From: Hyposmocoma kahamanoa
Lineage: Eukaryota; Arthropoda; Insecta; Lepidoptera; Cosmopterigidae
Reading direction: 5' to 3'
DNA length: 64,000 nt
Assembly: GCF_003589595.1 (NCBI RefSeq)
Contig: NW_020653945.1
Coordinates: 8,769,561-8,833,560, forward strand
Shown here: positions 1 through 12,492 of the stretch, piece after piece
Numbering within the stretch: the stretch's first letter is position 1
How the letters are laid out: each line of letters opens with the position of its first letter
Notes under the pieces: generated by a model
The model's database searches: none
The model's input: the letters and a program-made list of their open reading frames with translations, nothing else
What the model was told of the DNA's origin: nothing
Translations under genes and position numbers: made by a program

Positions 1-404
1 TCGGTTAATAATAACTCTAAATAAAAAATGTGTTTAATCAGCCTTGAAACTAGCGATATTTTTATTTATCTTTACGTCACCACAATCAAATTGTTGCGTA
101 TGTCATTTTAAAAAACCGTTTCGTAATCGATAACATTTCTTGGAAACGTTTGGGCCAAGTACTTCTTGACAGAAGTTTCTTTTGTTTTAGTTTGTTATAA
201 AAATTACCTTTTATATACAGGATATAATCGTTAAGTGCGTCCAGGCGATTATTCCGTAAATATAAGAGATATCAAAAACCTTTTAGCTGATATCGAAAGT
301 ACGTAACATACAAATATCCAACATTTTGACGTTAATCGCTCCCATACATGTAATATGACATTCGTAGAGAGGCTTTACTTTGCCTATTGGTACTTGTTAC
401 TTGG

Positions 405-470
405 TACTTGGTGCAACGGGCTGGTACCCGCAACTCGACGACAAAGCGCCTATTTTGCGTGTGGTGGGTG
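405..470 (+). repeat. Dispersed repeat fragment, copy 1 of 2
   Basis: The stretch with TGCAACGGGCTGG, then CGCAACTCGACG and CGCCTATTTTGCGTGT, recurs near the other end of the window at 63262-63318 in the same orientation. This suggests a dispersed element, not a gene. The rest of 1-1200 shows no supportable exon. A short piece at 697-735 matches the ends of the foldback element that follows. Element class not recognised. Confidence 0.5.
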
Positions 471-1214
471 CAGGGTCCTACTCGTGCCACCCAAGCTCCT
501 CCAGGAATATCAGCAGCCTCCTTTGCCTATACCTCGATTCAATCCATTTTGAAGAAAAAGTACACAAATAAGTCACTGACCCGACAATAGACGGTTTAGT
601 GATGGCCAATTGTAACCCCAACTACACATCGATTAAATAATTGAATTAATCGATTTGTTCAATTGAGTCATACCAGCGGTTTTCCTTACATAACCTATAC
701 AGGCTGTATATTTGAAAGTGAGACATATTCATGCATGTCATAGCATGCAAATCATGTTACAACTTAACATAGACTAAAATAAAATTAGGATATGGGACAG
801 AACAAAGAATAAAATAACAAATGTGTTTGAAGTGTACATAGGGATAACCCGATTCGAATATTGTATTAGGAATAGTGTAAATGACGATTGCACAAAGTGC
901 GAAAAACTGTATGTTAACTGTATGTATAATATACGTTATTGTGTATAGTCAATTGTAAGCCTTATAGCAAAGTAAATAAATGGATAAAAATTAATATCAA
1001 TGGTTTGAGTTGGTCATTTTTCCTTTAAATTGTATAGTCTGAAAATTACGCGGGCACGAAAAAATTAAAAACCATAACGTTGAGACAAATGTTATAGATT
1101 TTATTGAATACCATGATGTTTTTCTTATACATTCATTTTTTGCGAACACATGCGTTTGTTATGTCCGCTCGACTCCGGAGCTCGTGATCAAGAGATCCGT
1201 ATTTTCAAATATAT

Positions 1215-1948
1215 AGGCTGCATATTTGAAAGTGGGACATACTTATAGAGTGCGTTATATTCCTGATTCTGAACCCAAAAAAATAATAAACTAATGAACT
1301 TAAAGTTTAAAAAAAAAAAAATTATTTTTTTTATCGACTACTACTTGAGAACAACATTAGTTATAGAAATCTATGCACATCACTATTATTACTCCGACGC
1401 AGCGGCGGGTGGTGGCACGGCGGCAAAAAACAAAGCACAAGTTGGGGATGAGGGCGCATACGCGATATTACTCAGTGCACGCGCGACCTTGATCTAACGA
1501 AGACATGTAAATTATTTGTACTTCCGCTCGCCCGATCGCCGCAAAATGGATAAATATCCAACGTCGAATTGACGGAGATGGTGCGACTTTACGCAATAAG
1601 TGGTGATAGTGTGAAGCAAGCTATTGAAATGTTCCCAAATCTTAATCTCAAAAGTTTACGCGGAGGAGGTGAACAGTGTCGAAGTGTTGCGTGATAGGTT
1701 TATCTCAGCATTCTTAGCCCCCACCCCCGACCTGTGCTTTGTTTTTCTTTTGCACTCGCCGCTGCGTCGGAGCAATATTAATGATGTGCATAGATTTCGG
1801 TAACTAAAGTGGTTCTCAAGTAGAAGTCGAGCAAAAAAAAAATATTTTGTAAAGTTTAAGTTCATTAGTTTATTATTTCTTTGGGTTCAGAATCAGGAAT
1901 ATAATGCACTCTATAAGTATGTCCAACTTTCAAATATACAGCCTGTAT
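1215..1948. mobile_element. Large foldback (long inverted repeat) element
   Basis: The left arm (about 1215-1460) and right arm (about 1703-1948) are reverse complements with scattered mismatches. Both outer ends carry a motif like GGCTGCATATTTGAAAGT and then AGAGTGC. Both arms also contain AATAAACTAATGAACTTAAA, a run of A/T, ATCTATGCACATCA and CTCCGACGCAGCGGCG. The spacer (about 240 bp) has no clear ORF. This is the structure of a foldback or long-TIR non-autonomous DNA transposon. The open frames inside are side effects of the arms. Confidence 0.8.
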
Positions 1949-2508
1949 AAGCATATTTAAGATTTCAATTTAAATCCTCCTATCAAATCCTTACACTTAG
2001 ATACTAGTACGATTGCGATTGAAATGTTCGATGTGATAATCGATTACCAAAGTTTAATTAATTGAACCGAATGTTTTTTACAACACAGAACAGCACTATG
2101 TAACCATAGGCAAGTCGTAGTAATATAGATGAATAATAACCTCACTTTTGGACTACCACTTTTCAAATACGATCTTACGAGGCTATTCAAATGAATATTG
2201 TTGGAAAAAGTGATGATATATCAAGTCGAAATCCTCGAAATATTCGTGAAAGTGTTACCTATTCAATTTATTGAGTGATTGTTTTAGAATTTTAACCAAA
2301 CAGGTTTGTTTACTTTTTGTTCAAAATGGATTGGAACAGACTTTACAAACATAGGCATAACAAAGCCTACTAGAGGTCATAATAAGTTTACAATAAATAC
2401 AAAATGATTTTATTTTTAAGTAGGTATAACATTTTGTATTCCAAGCAGTTTTTACTTGGTCTGTGTTTGAAACGATGTCATATTAAATTTATGGGAGGAG
2501 GACACATA

Positions 2509-2540
2509 CGCACGCAGGCACGCACGCACGCACGCACACA

Positions 2541-2576
<36 letters not shown>

Positions 2577-2577
2577 C
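2509..2577. repeat. (CGCA)n microsatellite
   Basis: A run of CGCA/ACGC tetranucleotides with a few interruptions (GGCA, CACA), about 17 units. No gene overlaps it. Confidence 0.95.
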
Positions 2578-2821
2578 TAGCTAGCTATCTATACGTATTC
2601 TCAGTCTAGTACTGCAAAAATTCGAGAAAGACTGTTAAATTTTGTATTACGGTAAATAATTACCTGGTTATAGAACTTTATGAGTTACCAGAGAGATGTA
2701 GAGTAATGAGAAACTACTACGACTGACGATGTTTATTTGCTTATTATTTTATATTTTAGTCATTTATTGCACAGGAAAACACATATCACATTTAGTAAAA
2801 AGGAAAACACAAACAAAAGCT

Positions 2822-3004
2822 TTTTTTCATAATACCAAGTGACGGGGTGAACGAGTTGTGCGCCTAGTAAATAGTAAACGACACGCTTATTCATAACAGT
2901 GCCACTCAGAGCTTTAAGTCGCAAATATCCTAGAGGCTTTGCCAATGCACCTGTCACCTTGGGACATAAATTGACAAGTCCCATGTGCGTGTAATTTCAC
3001 TAAA
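2822..3004 (-). repeat. Unclassified dispersed repeat 'R1', copy 1
   Basis: Antisense copy of a repeat seen eight times in this window. In the sense direction the family reads through GGGACTTGTCAA, TTATGTCTCAGGGTGA, CTCTGAGTGGCACTG and CACTTGGTATTATAAAAAA. Here the tail end is at about 2822. The constant end with a TATTATAAAAA tail suggests a retroposed element, but the class is not known to me. Confidence 0.7.
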
Positions 3005-3664
3005 ATTATTTCTAAAAGAAATTTCTTCCTGCAGATCTAATACAGGGCACAATGATTACAATAACGGGTTTACGTGAACAACAAAATAAAGGCTACGTAA
3101 TAAAAATAATACCAATAGCAATAAATTATTATAAGTACACAATATGTATACTTAGATAAATACATATTTCATAGTACTCGATGATATAATACCTGTAAAA
3201 TGGATGGAACAGTGGATACGTAGTGCTCTTTCACACTCATTTTGAAAATAGCTTCTGTCGTGACTTGTCGTATTGTCGTATTTTTATAGTACGGTTTATA
3301 TTTTAGACTCATGTGTGGTCTAATCACTTCTCTCTAAACTATAAAGTAATGTGAAACCCCAATAGGAGTCTCCGCGCGAGTACAATCATAATCGCACGAA
3401 GAGTAAATCATAGGTACCTATTTATTATATTGCAATAGCGATTAAGGATGTTATGTCAGATTGTCATTGTGTCTCGGGTCGCATTGACACGCGAGAGGGC
3501 TTGGTTCGAGACGCACTCAGTAGCGTAGTTATCTAAAGGCCTTTTAAGAATAAATATTATATTGATCTTAAAAAAGCACATTGTGTGGTAACATCTGTAA
3601 CTTATTGCAAAGGATTAATAGGGATTTGGTCCAAGAAAAGGTCGCTTTCTTGCCAAAGACGGCA

Positions 3665-3975
3665 CATTCTATACTATTATAGTATCCTTAGTAGTCTTCC
3701 TTGTGGAATTCGTCCAGGAAAGTACTGTTCTCTTACCTGCTTCTGCCGCCAAGTAAAGTAATATGAGCATTACTGCGCTCCGTTTTTGAAGGATAAGGGT
3801 GGTGGTGATATAACAGGCACATGGGACTTGTCAATTTATGCTTTAGGGTGACAGGCGCAGTGGCAGTGTTCCTCCTATCTTTGCGAATTAAAGCTCTGAG
3901 TGGCACTGAAGCTGCTATGGCCAGGCGTGTCACTTAACACCAGGCTCACGACTAGTTCGTTCTGTCACTTGGTAT
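3665..3975 (+). repeat. Unclassified dispersed repeat 'R1', copy 2 (long)
   Basis: One of the two longest copies. It includes the upstream part (TGCTTCTGCCGCCAAG, GAGCATTACTG, TTTTGAAGGATAAGGG) and the shared 3' part ending CACTTGGTATCATAAAAAAA. The intervals 3010-3660 and 3980-6260 show no supportable gene, only AT-rich unique-looking sequence. Confidence 0.75.
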
Positions 3976-6265
3976 CATAAAAAAACGCTCCATTCAACCA
4001 AGTAATATCTTGGTAGTAGGTAAATAAATAGGTAATCATTAATATTAGTGAAATAACGAAATTGGTATATTCCTTCGTTAGTTACGCTAATGATCTGTGT
4101 GATCAACTTTGTTTAACTAGTTTTGCTACTTCGTTCGGTGTCATTTTAAATTTCTTCTATGATGTTATTCTGCACGTCCTTCACAGTGAAAGGATTTAAA
4201 ATAATTGCGAACTGTTTGTTTACTTCGTGAGATATTTCGTTTACGTATAATCAAGAAAATGATTTTATAAGTTCTATCGTGTTATATTTCAGCCAGTGAC
4301 TTGGAATCACAGAAATCTAAATAAATAGATACTTGGAATGAACGGCTGTCGAAAAGAGGTCACCTATGTGCGAAAATAGACTAATTTAAAGGCGAATAGT
4401 TTTCTTGGATGCTCTTGTATTAATTCTGTATACATTATGTATATGTATTGTATACATCATGTGTACATAATTTCTACCGTCCGCTAACTAATACGCGGCT
4501 AAGTGACAAAATAATTTTTTGAGATATCATAAAAACCATAACCCCGTTTTCAGAATATTGAAATTTTTTATTGATATTTCAGCTATGCATCATTAGGGTA
4601 AGTTCCGATAAGTCGAACAGGTTAAGTAATTTTAATTGTTTTTAAAAGAGAATTTTGTCCTCTATTTTTTGCTATACATAAGAGTATTATACTGGGGCGT
4701 AATCTTTCCTTTAATTAACCATAAAAGTATGTTATTGTATTTATTCTTGTTTTCAGGAAATGTCACGGGCTAATTACATCTTAATTAAAATATTAAATAT
4801 CGAATTGCCGGAAGTTCGTGTCAACTTTCGATTTCGAAAGTTATTTGGTCAGTGTTGTCAATTACGTAGGTAAATAATAAAGTTTTTAAAGTGTCTCTGC
4901 GTATTTGTTTCGTAATTTGCGAGAAAGTTTAGTGTAGCGTCTAACTAATTTCCTACTACCTACTAGATCTTATACATTTTATTGTTGAGTTTAATTTTAC
5001 TGACTTCTGTTATTCAATATCATAACTATAAGTATCGGGTTGGCCAAAAATTCCGTGCGGTACCAAAGTATAAAACAAAAACATGAAAAAATATACCTAT
5101 ATCAAATTTTAATCAATTACGTATTGGTCATTCAGTACAATCTTTTGGCATCTTTCGGGTAATTTTAGAATTCCACTTTCGTAATTCTTGTTTTTACTTA
5201 TAAAATACTCCTCTCAGTGTTGTTTGGTGGTCTCTTCGTTACGAAAGTCGTATCCATTCAAAGAATTTTGAAACAAGTGAAAAGATGAAATAAAAATATT
5301 GTGCGAATACGGTGGATGAGCTAATACATCTCAACCTAACTACAATAGTTGTTGACGGCTTTACGTGTGTATGGTTTGCCATTATTACTTTACGACTTAC
5401 GAGTTTTGGGCGTTTTTCGTGAATTTATAAACATTCCCGCCTATTTTCATAATGCGCGCTAAAATATGACTTATATAATATCCATAGACAACATGTTTAA
5501 AGAAAAGTTATTTTTTGTTAGCTAGTGAAACCTGTTAAACTGCAGGGACTTCCTCACCAACCCATTACTATAAGTATTTTAAATTCTTGTTTTATCGCTT
5601 TGTGTTGATCCCTCTATAATTAGATAAATCGTGAATAATCGTAGAAGGAATATAAATATATCTATATTCTGACAAAATACGAGCAAATATAGTATATTAG
5701 CAACAAAAACACATTGTAGATAGTTTATCGGCTTGAATTCTTGTAATCTATTGTAATCAATCCACTGAGTCGAACAATTTTGATAACAAATAGTTAAAAC
5801 CTGTTCTGATTCCTTCGAATTTTGTTTACTTTGTTTTTGTTTTGACATCTAGGGAGTTCCACTTAGTATTATTATTTATTCTGTTGTTCTGCCACAAAGA
5901 AGTTGTACTATTATAATAAACGAGTCTCCTATTATATTGATACTGACAAGCAATGTATGTTACCAAGAAAAAGTAAATATAACTAACTATAGGAAATTGA
6001 ACTATAGTTTATATTTAGCGTTTATATACGAAAAAGGAATATGTTTTTCTGACAAAAAATATGCAGTCGAACGGTATATGTATACTGTTTAACAATTTTA
6101 GCTAATTTCACGCTTCCGTAGTTTTGTCTTACCAGTAACGATATTGTCGTAATAGACCTGCAGAAACATTGTATGAAAATTCGCATTCGAGTGTGGTGAC
6201 ATGAGAAATCGTCAGCTGACATTTGCTGAGGCAATCCTCTTTAGACAAAAACGTCCTTTCTTAAG

Positions 6266-6452
6266 ACACCAAGTGACGGGACTTACAAGTTGTGCGCCTG
6301 ATTTAAGAGACACGCCTGTCCATTTTGCAGTTGCAGCTGCAGTTCAAGTTGCACTGCCACTCAGAGCCTTAAATCACAAAGATCTGAAGGATACCACCAC
6401 TGCACCTATCACTCTAAGCCACAAGTCGACAAGTCCCATGTGTGTTCTGTCC
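6266..6452 (-). repeat. Unclassified dispersed repeat 'R1', copy 3
   Basis: Antisense copy, recognised from CACCAAGTGACGGGAC, GTTGTGCGCCTG, TGCCACTCAGAGCC, CGACAAGTCCCATGTG. The apparent plus-strand open frame of 109 codons here is a by-product of the repeat. Confidence 0.7.
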
Positions 6453-6821
6453 TTTGTCGTCGGGCGAACTTTGCATTATGATACCATCGTTCATTGTGTT
6501 CATTTATACTGCTCGAAAAGGAAATACTAAAGATTGTTATACTTAAACACATTTCTAATAGTAATTGTTCTATTCATTAAATATATTGATAATTAATTTA
6601 CCTATCGATCATTGTTACGAGTCGATCTGTGTTAGACATATCAGTGTCATAGTTACTTCATAACTTTTAGTATCTAACAATTTAATATTGGTTGGTTGGG
6701 TTAAAAAGACTAAGTTTTATCAAGTATTATTTGACAAAGAAAAATTATTTCTATCCCGCCCTGGACTCAAACTAGCGACTATTGCTAAACCGTAGTTTAG
6801 TAGCAATAAAGTGTTCGTTCG

Positions 6822-6952
6822 GTAGGGCTAGCACGACAGTGCGCGACATGTGCGAGAGCGACATAAAGCACGAGATACTATGCTATTACTTTATTCTATT
6901 CTCGCATAGAGATATCGCGTTTTATGTCGCGCATTGTCGTGCTAGCCCTATT
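6822..6952. mobile_element. Hairpin MITE, family H, copy 1
   Basis: The ends are inverted copies: TAGGGCTAGCACGACAGTG on the left and its near-complement ending TCGTGCTAGCCCTA on the right. Internal arms carry GAGAGCGACATAAAGC opposite GTTTTATGTCGCGC. Two relatives occur at 40186-40322 and 40478-40602. It abuts an R1 repeat copy, so it probably inserted into or beside it. Confidence 0.75.
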
Positions 6953-7137
6953 GGGAAGTACTGCCACTGTGAGCATTACTACGTTCCAGTTTTGAAGGGT
7001 AAGGGTGCAGGTGAAATTACAGGCACGAGACTTATCGACTATGTCTCAGGGGGCCGGGCGCATTGGTAAAGCTCTGAGTGGCACTGCAGGCGCACGACTT
7101 GTTTGTTCCGTCACTTGATATTACAAAAAAACCGGGA
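6953..7137 (+). repeat. Unclassified dispersed repeat 'R1', copy 4
   Basis: Sense copy beginning at CTGCCACTGTGAGCATTAC, with GTTCCAGTTTTGAAGGGTAA and the tail CACTTGATATTACAAAAAAA. A central deletion is visible around 7055-7090 compared with the other copies. Confidence 0.7.
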
Positions 7138-7887
7138 CTACCACTCTTGCCACTAAGATATATAACGAGTCAGGAGACCTTACGAATTTCTCTATAATAT
7201 GCCTATTGCAGATCTTTGTGTTTAAAAGGCTTTTTTGCCATAACGCCACCTGAGAGAAACCTATCGTCGGCTAAATGCGTAGGTAAAGCTTGTAATCTTT
7301 TATTCGTTCTTAGTATTCCTGTTTGTTAATAGTGGAAGTAAGGAAAATATATGTTCATCTTAATTTTTTTATTTTCTTTTTTTATCAGCTTCGAATCTTA
7401 ACATAATCTTCATTGATGTTAAGTTTTGAGTAGGTACAGAAAACATAAATACTAGAAACAATTATATGAGAGTCTATGACAATACCTTCAATTTATAACT
7501 AAAAAAGGGTCTACAGTCTAGTTTAGACATTTTATTTTAAGTTTTAATTGCCCAAAATTGCGCTTGAAGAAAAAAAAGGGATTTCCTCCAAAAACGGCGT
7601 TCCGAGGTTTGTAGCCGACGCTATGAAAGTTTTTACTTCACGTTACACATGAGCATTTGTTAAATTATGTGTAACTATATCGAACCAGAACAAAGGGCAT
7701 TGAAGACCTTACAAAATCGCACAATTGGCTCTTTTTTCCCGTCGTATACAAACCTGGAGGCGCTAAAATATGCCGAGTGTTAATTCGGTGTATCCGGTTG
7801 TAACTTGTTGCAGCACTCGGACTGCGCTTTGAAATTTCAAGAAAGGATCTTTGCAAATATACTTACATATAAAAAAGGTTCGTTCAA

Positions 7888-8127
7888 GGAAGTACTCCTA
7901 GTACCTTATCTCTTTCTGATGTACCGGTTTAGAAGGGTGAGGGTGCTGCTGAAATAATAGGTTATATTATAGGTGCCTACATGGGACTTGTCAACTTATG
8001 TCTCAGGGTGATAGGCGCAGTCGTAGTACCCCTCGGATCTTTGCGATTCTATGTGGCACTGCCACTGTCATGGATAGGCGTGTGGCTTACTACTTGTTCC
8101 TCCCGTCGCATGATATCAAAAAAATAA
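7888..8127 (+). repeat. Unclassified dispersed repeat 'R1', copy 5
   Basis: Sense copy with GTGAGGGTGCTGCTGAAAT, GGGACTTGTCAACTTATG, TGTGGCACTGCCACTG and the tail CGCATGATATCAAAAAAATA. Copies 3-5 lie within 2 kb, in both orientations. Confidence 0.7.
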
Positions 8128-8576
8128 GCTTTTAATATTTAGCTTCCACGTTGAACATGACCGACATTCGACTTGTCTAATTTCCTTTTGTTGTAATGAC
8201 ATAAACAGTTACAGCTGCAATATGTCCAAGCAATAGTTTGGTCAACGTAGCATTATCAGTTGTTCATTTTGCTATTCCTGTTAAATGAATGAATGATCTG
8301 GTATGTTACTATGATCTTTGCAAAATTAACTTACAAAATCAATCACGATTCAAAAGTGAGTTTTAAATCAGCACTATTTGAACAACGTCCAAAGTTTACA
8401 TGAGTCATGAAACGTTCCGCATGTTTTGATGTGTTCCAAATATTTTTGTTTGTACAACACGTATACTAACTAAGGATACTGTTTGTAACAAATTCGCAGA
8501 AAGTGTTTGCGAAAAACAAGAAGAAAAAAAACGAAATTATTGCTACGATTCAAAAACGAGACTCATCATTTTTCAT

Positions 8577-8861
8577 CTAGAGCCTAGCAAACTTTTTGAC
8601 CCAGTTAGGCAAGATGAAAAAATTTCAACGCCCACCACCACATAAAATAATTTTATTAATTGTCAACACGTTTTTTTTAAATTAACATAAATAATCACAA
8701 GGAAAAAAAATATATGTAGTGTAGTTTATACAGATAATTCAAGTTTACTTTTTTCAAATGCGGTAGCACCCATCAACGGCCCCGATTGCTTCCGAAGCCC
8801 TTACCGCCCCCGCAGGACTCTTCATCGCCCATTGGGACCATTTTGGGAAACTATGATCTAG
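8577..8861. mobile_element. Possible hAT-like non-autonomous element
   Basis: The left end CTAGAGCCTAGCAAACTTTT and right end (complement reading CTAGATCATAGTTTCCCAAA) are imperfect inverted repeats of the 'GTTCCCAAA' style common in hAT elements. The right 170 bp (TATGTAGTGTAGTTTATA, then CACCC, then TTTGGGAAACTAT) recurs at 12690-12866. No clean 8-bp target duplication was found, so the class is uncertain. Confidence 0.4.
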
Positions 8862-9049
8862 AGAAATAATAACTCAAAATTTCTTTGTTGTAGGCACACA
8901 AAGGTTGTACCTTGCGTTAATTTAAATAGCGTTCAGAAGTTGTTGAAATGCAACTGTTTGTATAGCTTGACCTATAATTAAATGTACACGAGGATTGAAA
9001 TGTAAGACAGTATGCCCAAGCATTTTCAAGTATTCATATTCATTATCAA

Positions 9050-9130
9050 CCCATTTATACGTCCCATTGCTGGACACGAGTCTCCACTCAGACGAGAATG
9101 TAGGCCATAGTCCGCCACACTGGTTCAACG
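9050..9130 (-). mobile_element. SINE-B 3' fragment
   Basis: Antisense copy of the 3' part of the tRNA-derived SINE seen in full at 60938-61205. The complement contains GCCAGTGTGGCGGACTATGG, a CTGAGTGGAGAC-like stretch and CCAGCAATGGGACG, the lepidopteran-style tail. Flanks 8130-8570 and 9130-10060 hold no supportable gene. Confidence 0.65.
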
Positions 9131-9281
9131 CGGGTTAGTGGTTTCACACGTTTTTCGATAGTTGTGAACATTTTTCGATATGCAGGTTTTGTCACGATGT
9201 TTTATTTCACCGTAAAGGTAAATTTCAAATTAAATTCGCACATAAATTCCGAGAAACTCAGATGTGCGAGGTTGGATTTCT

Positions 9282-9312
9282 ACCTACAGCCTCTGCTTGA
9301 GAGGCTGTAGGT
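9282..9312. repeat. 13-bp perfect hairpin
   Basis: ACCTACAGCCTCT (9282-9294) and its exact complement (9300-9312) flank a 5-nt loop. No gene is near it. It could be a MITE remnant. Confidence 0.85.
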
Positions 9313-10059
9313 CAAGCCAAACCACGGCTTATGGGGAGTATAATTCATATTAATAGCAGATTGTTTTGATTAGCCTCAAGTGTTTGTCATAAGTTGTATT
9401 GCAACCGTGCTTAATATAAATAATCAATTACTAATTGAAAGCCTAAATTTAGTCAACAGCAACTAGCTGTTATCTATTTTTTTTGTAATAGATCAGTAAA
9501 AAGCTACCAAGGTGAACACGACAAGAATAGAAAGTGAAACTGCCGAAAACGCCGCTCACTGACTACGTTTGTGGGTTTGGCGGTAAGTGATTGTTTATTT
9601 ATGGCACCTAGGTACATATTATTTGTCTATTGGACGGTGCTACAGTCATCTATGATTAGAATGGTTTTATTGTACTTTGAACAAGTTATTTTTGTTATGC
9701 TATTTCTGTTTGTAAACCAAAATGCGTTGGTGTTACGGTTACGTTACGTCTGAATGGAGATTGGAGTCCTTGAAGGTGTAGTTTTCTTGTTTTCTAAGAA
9801 TATCAGTTTTAACGACACACCGTATCGCTGAATTATTGTTATTCGTCATCATTCATAGAAATACAACGATTTCAAGACACATTTTTAATCTATGCTTTGA
9901 TAGGTAACTTGGTTTTGTTTCAAAACACGGTCTAATCTAAATACATTTAATCAGTAGGCGTTTCGTAAAAAGATTGTCCTTTTATTGTTAAGAAAACAAT
10001 AGGTACACTAATTTTAAAACTACTATGATTTTGGCTAAAATATAATCTCCAAGTACAAT

Positions 10060-10275
10060 TACTAAACATTACACACGTTGCTCTTATACCAAAGCAATTA
10101 GCTAAGGCACTTGTGTTATGGAAATCGGAAATAATGACGGTATTGCAAACACCCAGCCCCGAGACAATATAGAAAACTTCGTTTTTCTACACTGATCCGA
10201 CCGGGGATCAAACCCGGGACTTCAGTGATGACGACCCCATGAAAATCCGTATATAAGCCACTTGACCCCGGCGGT
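10060..10275 (-). mobile_element. SINE-C, tRNA-derived
   Basis: Read on the minus strand it starts with a tRNA-like head: AAGTGGCTTATATACG in A-box position and GGGTTTGATCCC as a B-box. A body with GTCTCGGGGCTGGGTGTTT and TCCGATTTCCATAACACAAG follows. A head-less relative lies at 58621-58715. It is not a functional tRNA: the head is embedded in a longer non-tRNA body. Confidence 0.65.
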
Positions 10276-10454
10276 CTTCAACTACAATGCATATAAAAGG
10301 CATAAAATTGTACTAAAAGTTCATACGATTTCTTGTTACCGTATTTTTCGAGGCAGTCAGACCTACGCGACGAGCGGTTTATTTAACGGTGCATGTCTGA
10401 TTTATCTACAAAGCGAACACTACCAACATTTTAAATGATACTTTTTTAATAAAT

Positions 10455-10745
10455 GTCCACATCAGTAGTACGAAGAGTGAGAGGCAGCAGCAACGAGATC
10501 CTGAAGATGATAGCAGACAGGATGGATGTAGCACTGTTCCGGAAGTTCACTGAGTTACATGTTTTACGTGTGAGTCAGTGAGACGCCGCGCGCCGGAGGG
10601 GCTGGATTCACCTGTTTGATGTACTTATAATATGTAATTTGTCAGTCTGTAGAGTGACTGTACCATATTACTCCTAATACTAACATAGTTATAAGGTGTG
10701 TTAGGTATAACTTACTAACTTGTATGAACTATGTTGTGTGAAAAA
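10455..10745 (+). mobile_element. 5'-truncated LINE 3' end
   Basis: This is a second copy of the 3' end of the LINE at 42395-43225. Shared landmarks are CAACGAGATCCTGAAGAT, GACAGGATGGATG, CGGAAGTTCACTGAGTT, GTGTGAGTCAGTGA and ACTATGTTGT before an A/T tail. Only the last part of the coding region and the 3' UTR remain. Confidence 0.75.
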
Positions 10746-11261
10746 AAAGGATTTTTATTAATATTTTTTCAATTTTTTTATTATTGATATTATACACTTA
10801 AAAAAGACCATGGTACATAACATCATCAATCTTAAGGTACTTCATCAATGCAAGGGTCAGTGGAGAAGAAATCCAGTCTTGTCGAGAGTCCATGATTAGT
10901 CGTTTAAGTGTGACAATTAAAGCAGTCTCCGATTGGGGCCATATTGTAGATTCGCACGAAGCGTTTCGCTTCATGGAGAGGAATTCCTTGCCTGCAGACT
11001 TATTCCTTGAACGTTAAAACTTGGGCCTTTTCAAGGCAAGAGTTTTCTCCATCGTCGGCTTCATCGTCAAATATCAAATGCGCAATTATATTTTACAAAA
11101 CAATAAAAAAACGTCACTATTACAAATTGTAGAAACTAGAATATAATATTTTTTATTGCAACTATAGTTTATATACAGTACAACTGTATTCGATATTGTG
11201 GTGGGTTGGTGCATGGTTTTTGGTGGTGGTGTACTTCTTGTAATGTTACAAGAAATAGATA

Positions 11262-11433
11262 ATAATAATAATAACCCACACACTCAACATAGCCCCGCAC
11301 TAGGGAAAACCTGTATCGCGGGTGCCATGGACACACACATAGACAACCACAATTACACCCAAACTCACACAGAATCGAACCTGGGACCTCTGCGTGGCAG
11401 TCCGGCATGACAATCGTTCGGCCACGGAGGCAG
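11262..11433 (-). mobile_element. SINE-A copy 1, internally deleted
   Basis: On the minus strand: tRNA-like head with CCTCCGTGGCCGAACG (A-box region) and CAGGTTCGATTC (B-box), then GTGTCCATGGCACCCGCGA, TAGTGCGGGGCTATGTTGAG and a (TTA)n tail. Compared with 16419-16651 it has lost about 45 bp after the B-box (the CCGGGCCGGGAGAAATATTT part). Open frames here are shadows of the SINE. No gene supported between 10745 and 11260. Confidence 0.85.
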
Positions 11434-11937
11434 TTAATGGATGTGAATTGATTTTTTAATTTAATTTCAAATTTATGATGTGTCAATAAAACTTATTGCA
11501 TGTTTACAATACACATAAATCAAAAATTTCTGCCAATTTTTCTCCAAAAGTAAACACTTATGTGTTGTGTTACAGATGTTTAAGACACGTAACGTAGTTT
11601 TGTCAAAATTACAAATATTACGTCAATGTGAGCGAGTTGTTAAAAGAAATGGTAATGTCACATGGGATCCATAATGGGTCCATATAACACTATTATTGGC
11701 TGGGTATAGCAAATTATACTTATATCTAGTTGTATAATAGAAGGTAATTTGTAATGTTAATTTACGACACATAAATGTTGCTAACTATTTTATATGAATT
11801 AGGTACCAAAATTATAAACAGGTAATACATGAGATCGCTTCGTTAGAAATATCTATTCCGCGAAAATTCCGAGATAGAAAAATATGCTTTGTTTATAAGA
11901 AATGCTTTTAGTTTGGTAATGAATGAATTGTTTTTCT

Positions 11938-12492
11938 TTTATAACCGATTTCAAAAAAGAGGAGGTTATACGTTCGTGTTTGTGTATGTGTGTTTTATGT
12001 ATGTTTTCAGATATCTCCGTCAATTATGGACCGATTTTGAAAATTATTTCTTTGTTTGAAAGGATGCTCTCTCGTAGTGGTCCAATTGTCACCAAGTCAG
12101 AATCTGATGAGGGGATCTCATGAAAATCGAAGGAAATCCTCAAATTTTATAGGCTTGTTTGTGTATTCACCAATTTTTCGTCAATTGTGCACCGATTTTA
12201 AAAATTATTTTTGTTTGAAAGGGTATATTCTCGCGGTGGTCCCTGAAATTCGGGTTCGTTTCGGCTATCATAAATTACTAATTATTTTCTGCAAATAAAA
12301 GTCGACTTTTCACTTGATACAATACATTTATAATCAACAAATCACCGTCACCGTGACAACCAGAAAAGAAAATATAAAATGTATAAAGGTGCCCGTGACA
12401 GTCTCATTGTCACCAAGATGTCAGAATCTGATGAGGGGATCCCATAAAAATCGAAAAAACCGATAAGATAACTTTTGAGGTCGGTTTTTTTT
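11938..12492 (+). repeat. Dispersed repeat 'R2' (CCGATTTCAAAAAAG type)
   Basis: Begins ACCGATTTCAAAAAAGAGGA and ends near ATCGAAAAAACCGAT. Internal near-duplicates are GTCAATTATGGACCGATTTT and GTCAATTGTGCACCGATTTT, and GAATCTGATGAGGGGATC appears twice (about 12100 and 12425). A relative lies in a collagen intron at 45369-45838. Class not recognised; the small open frames are not genes. Confidence 0.6.

Noticed and set aside
7681..7860. Plus-strand stretch reading like TLQNRTIG...FFPSYTNLEALKYAEC
   Set aside because: Faintly resembles the C-terminal part of some LINE reverse transcriptases, but it is short, has a stop and no second motif, so it is not reported as a feature.
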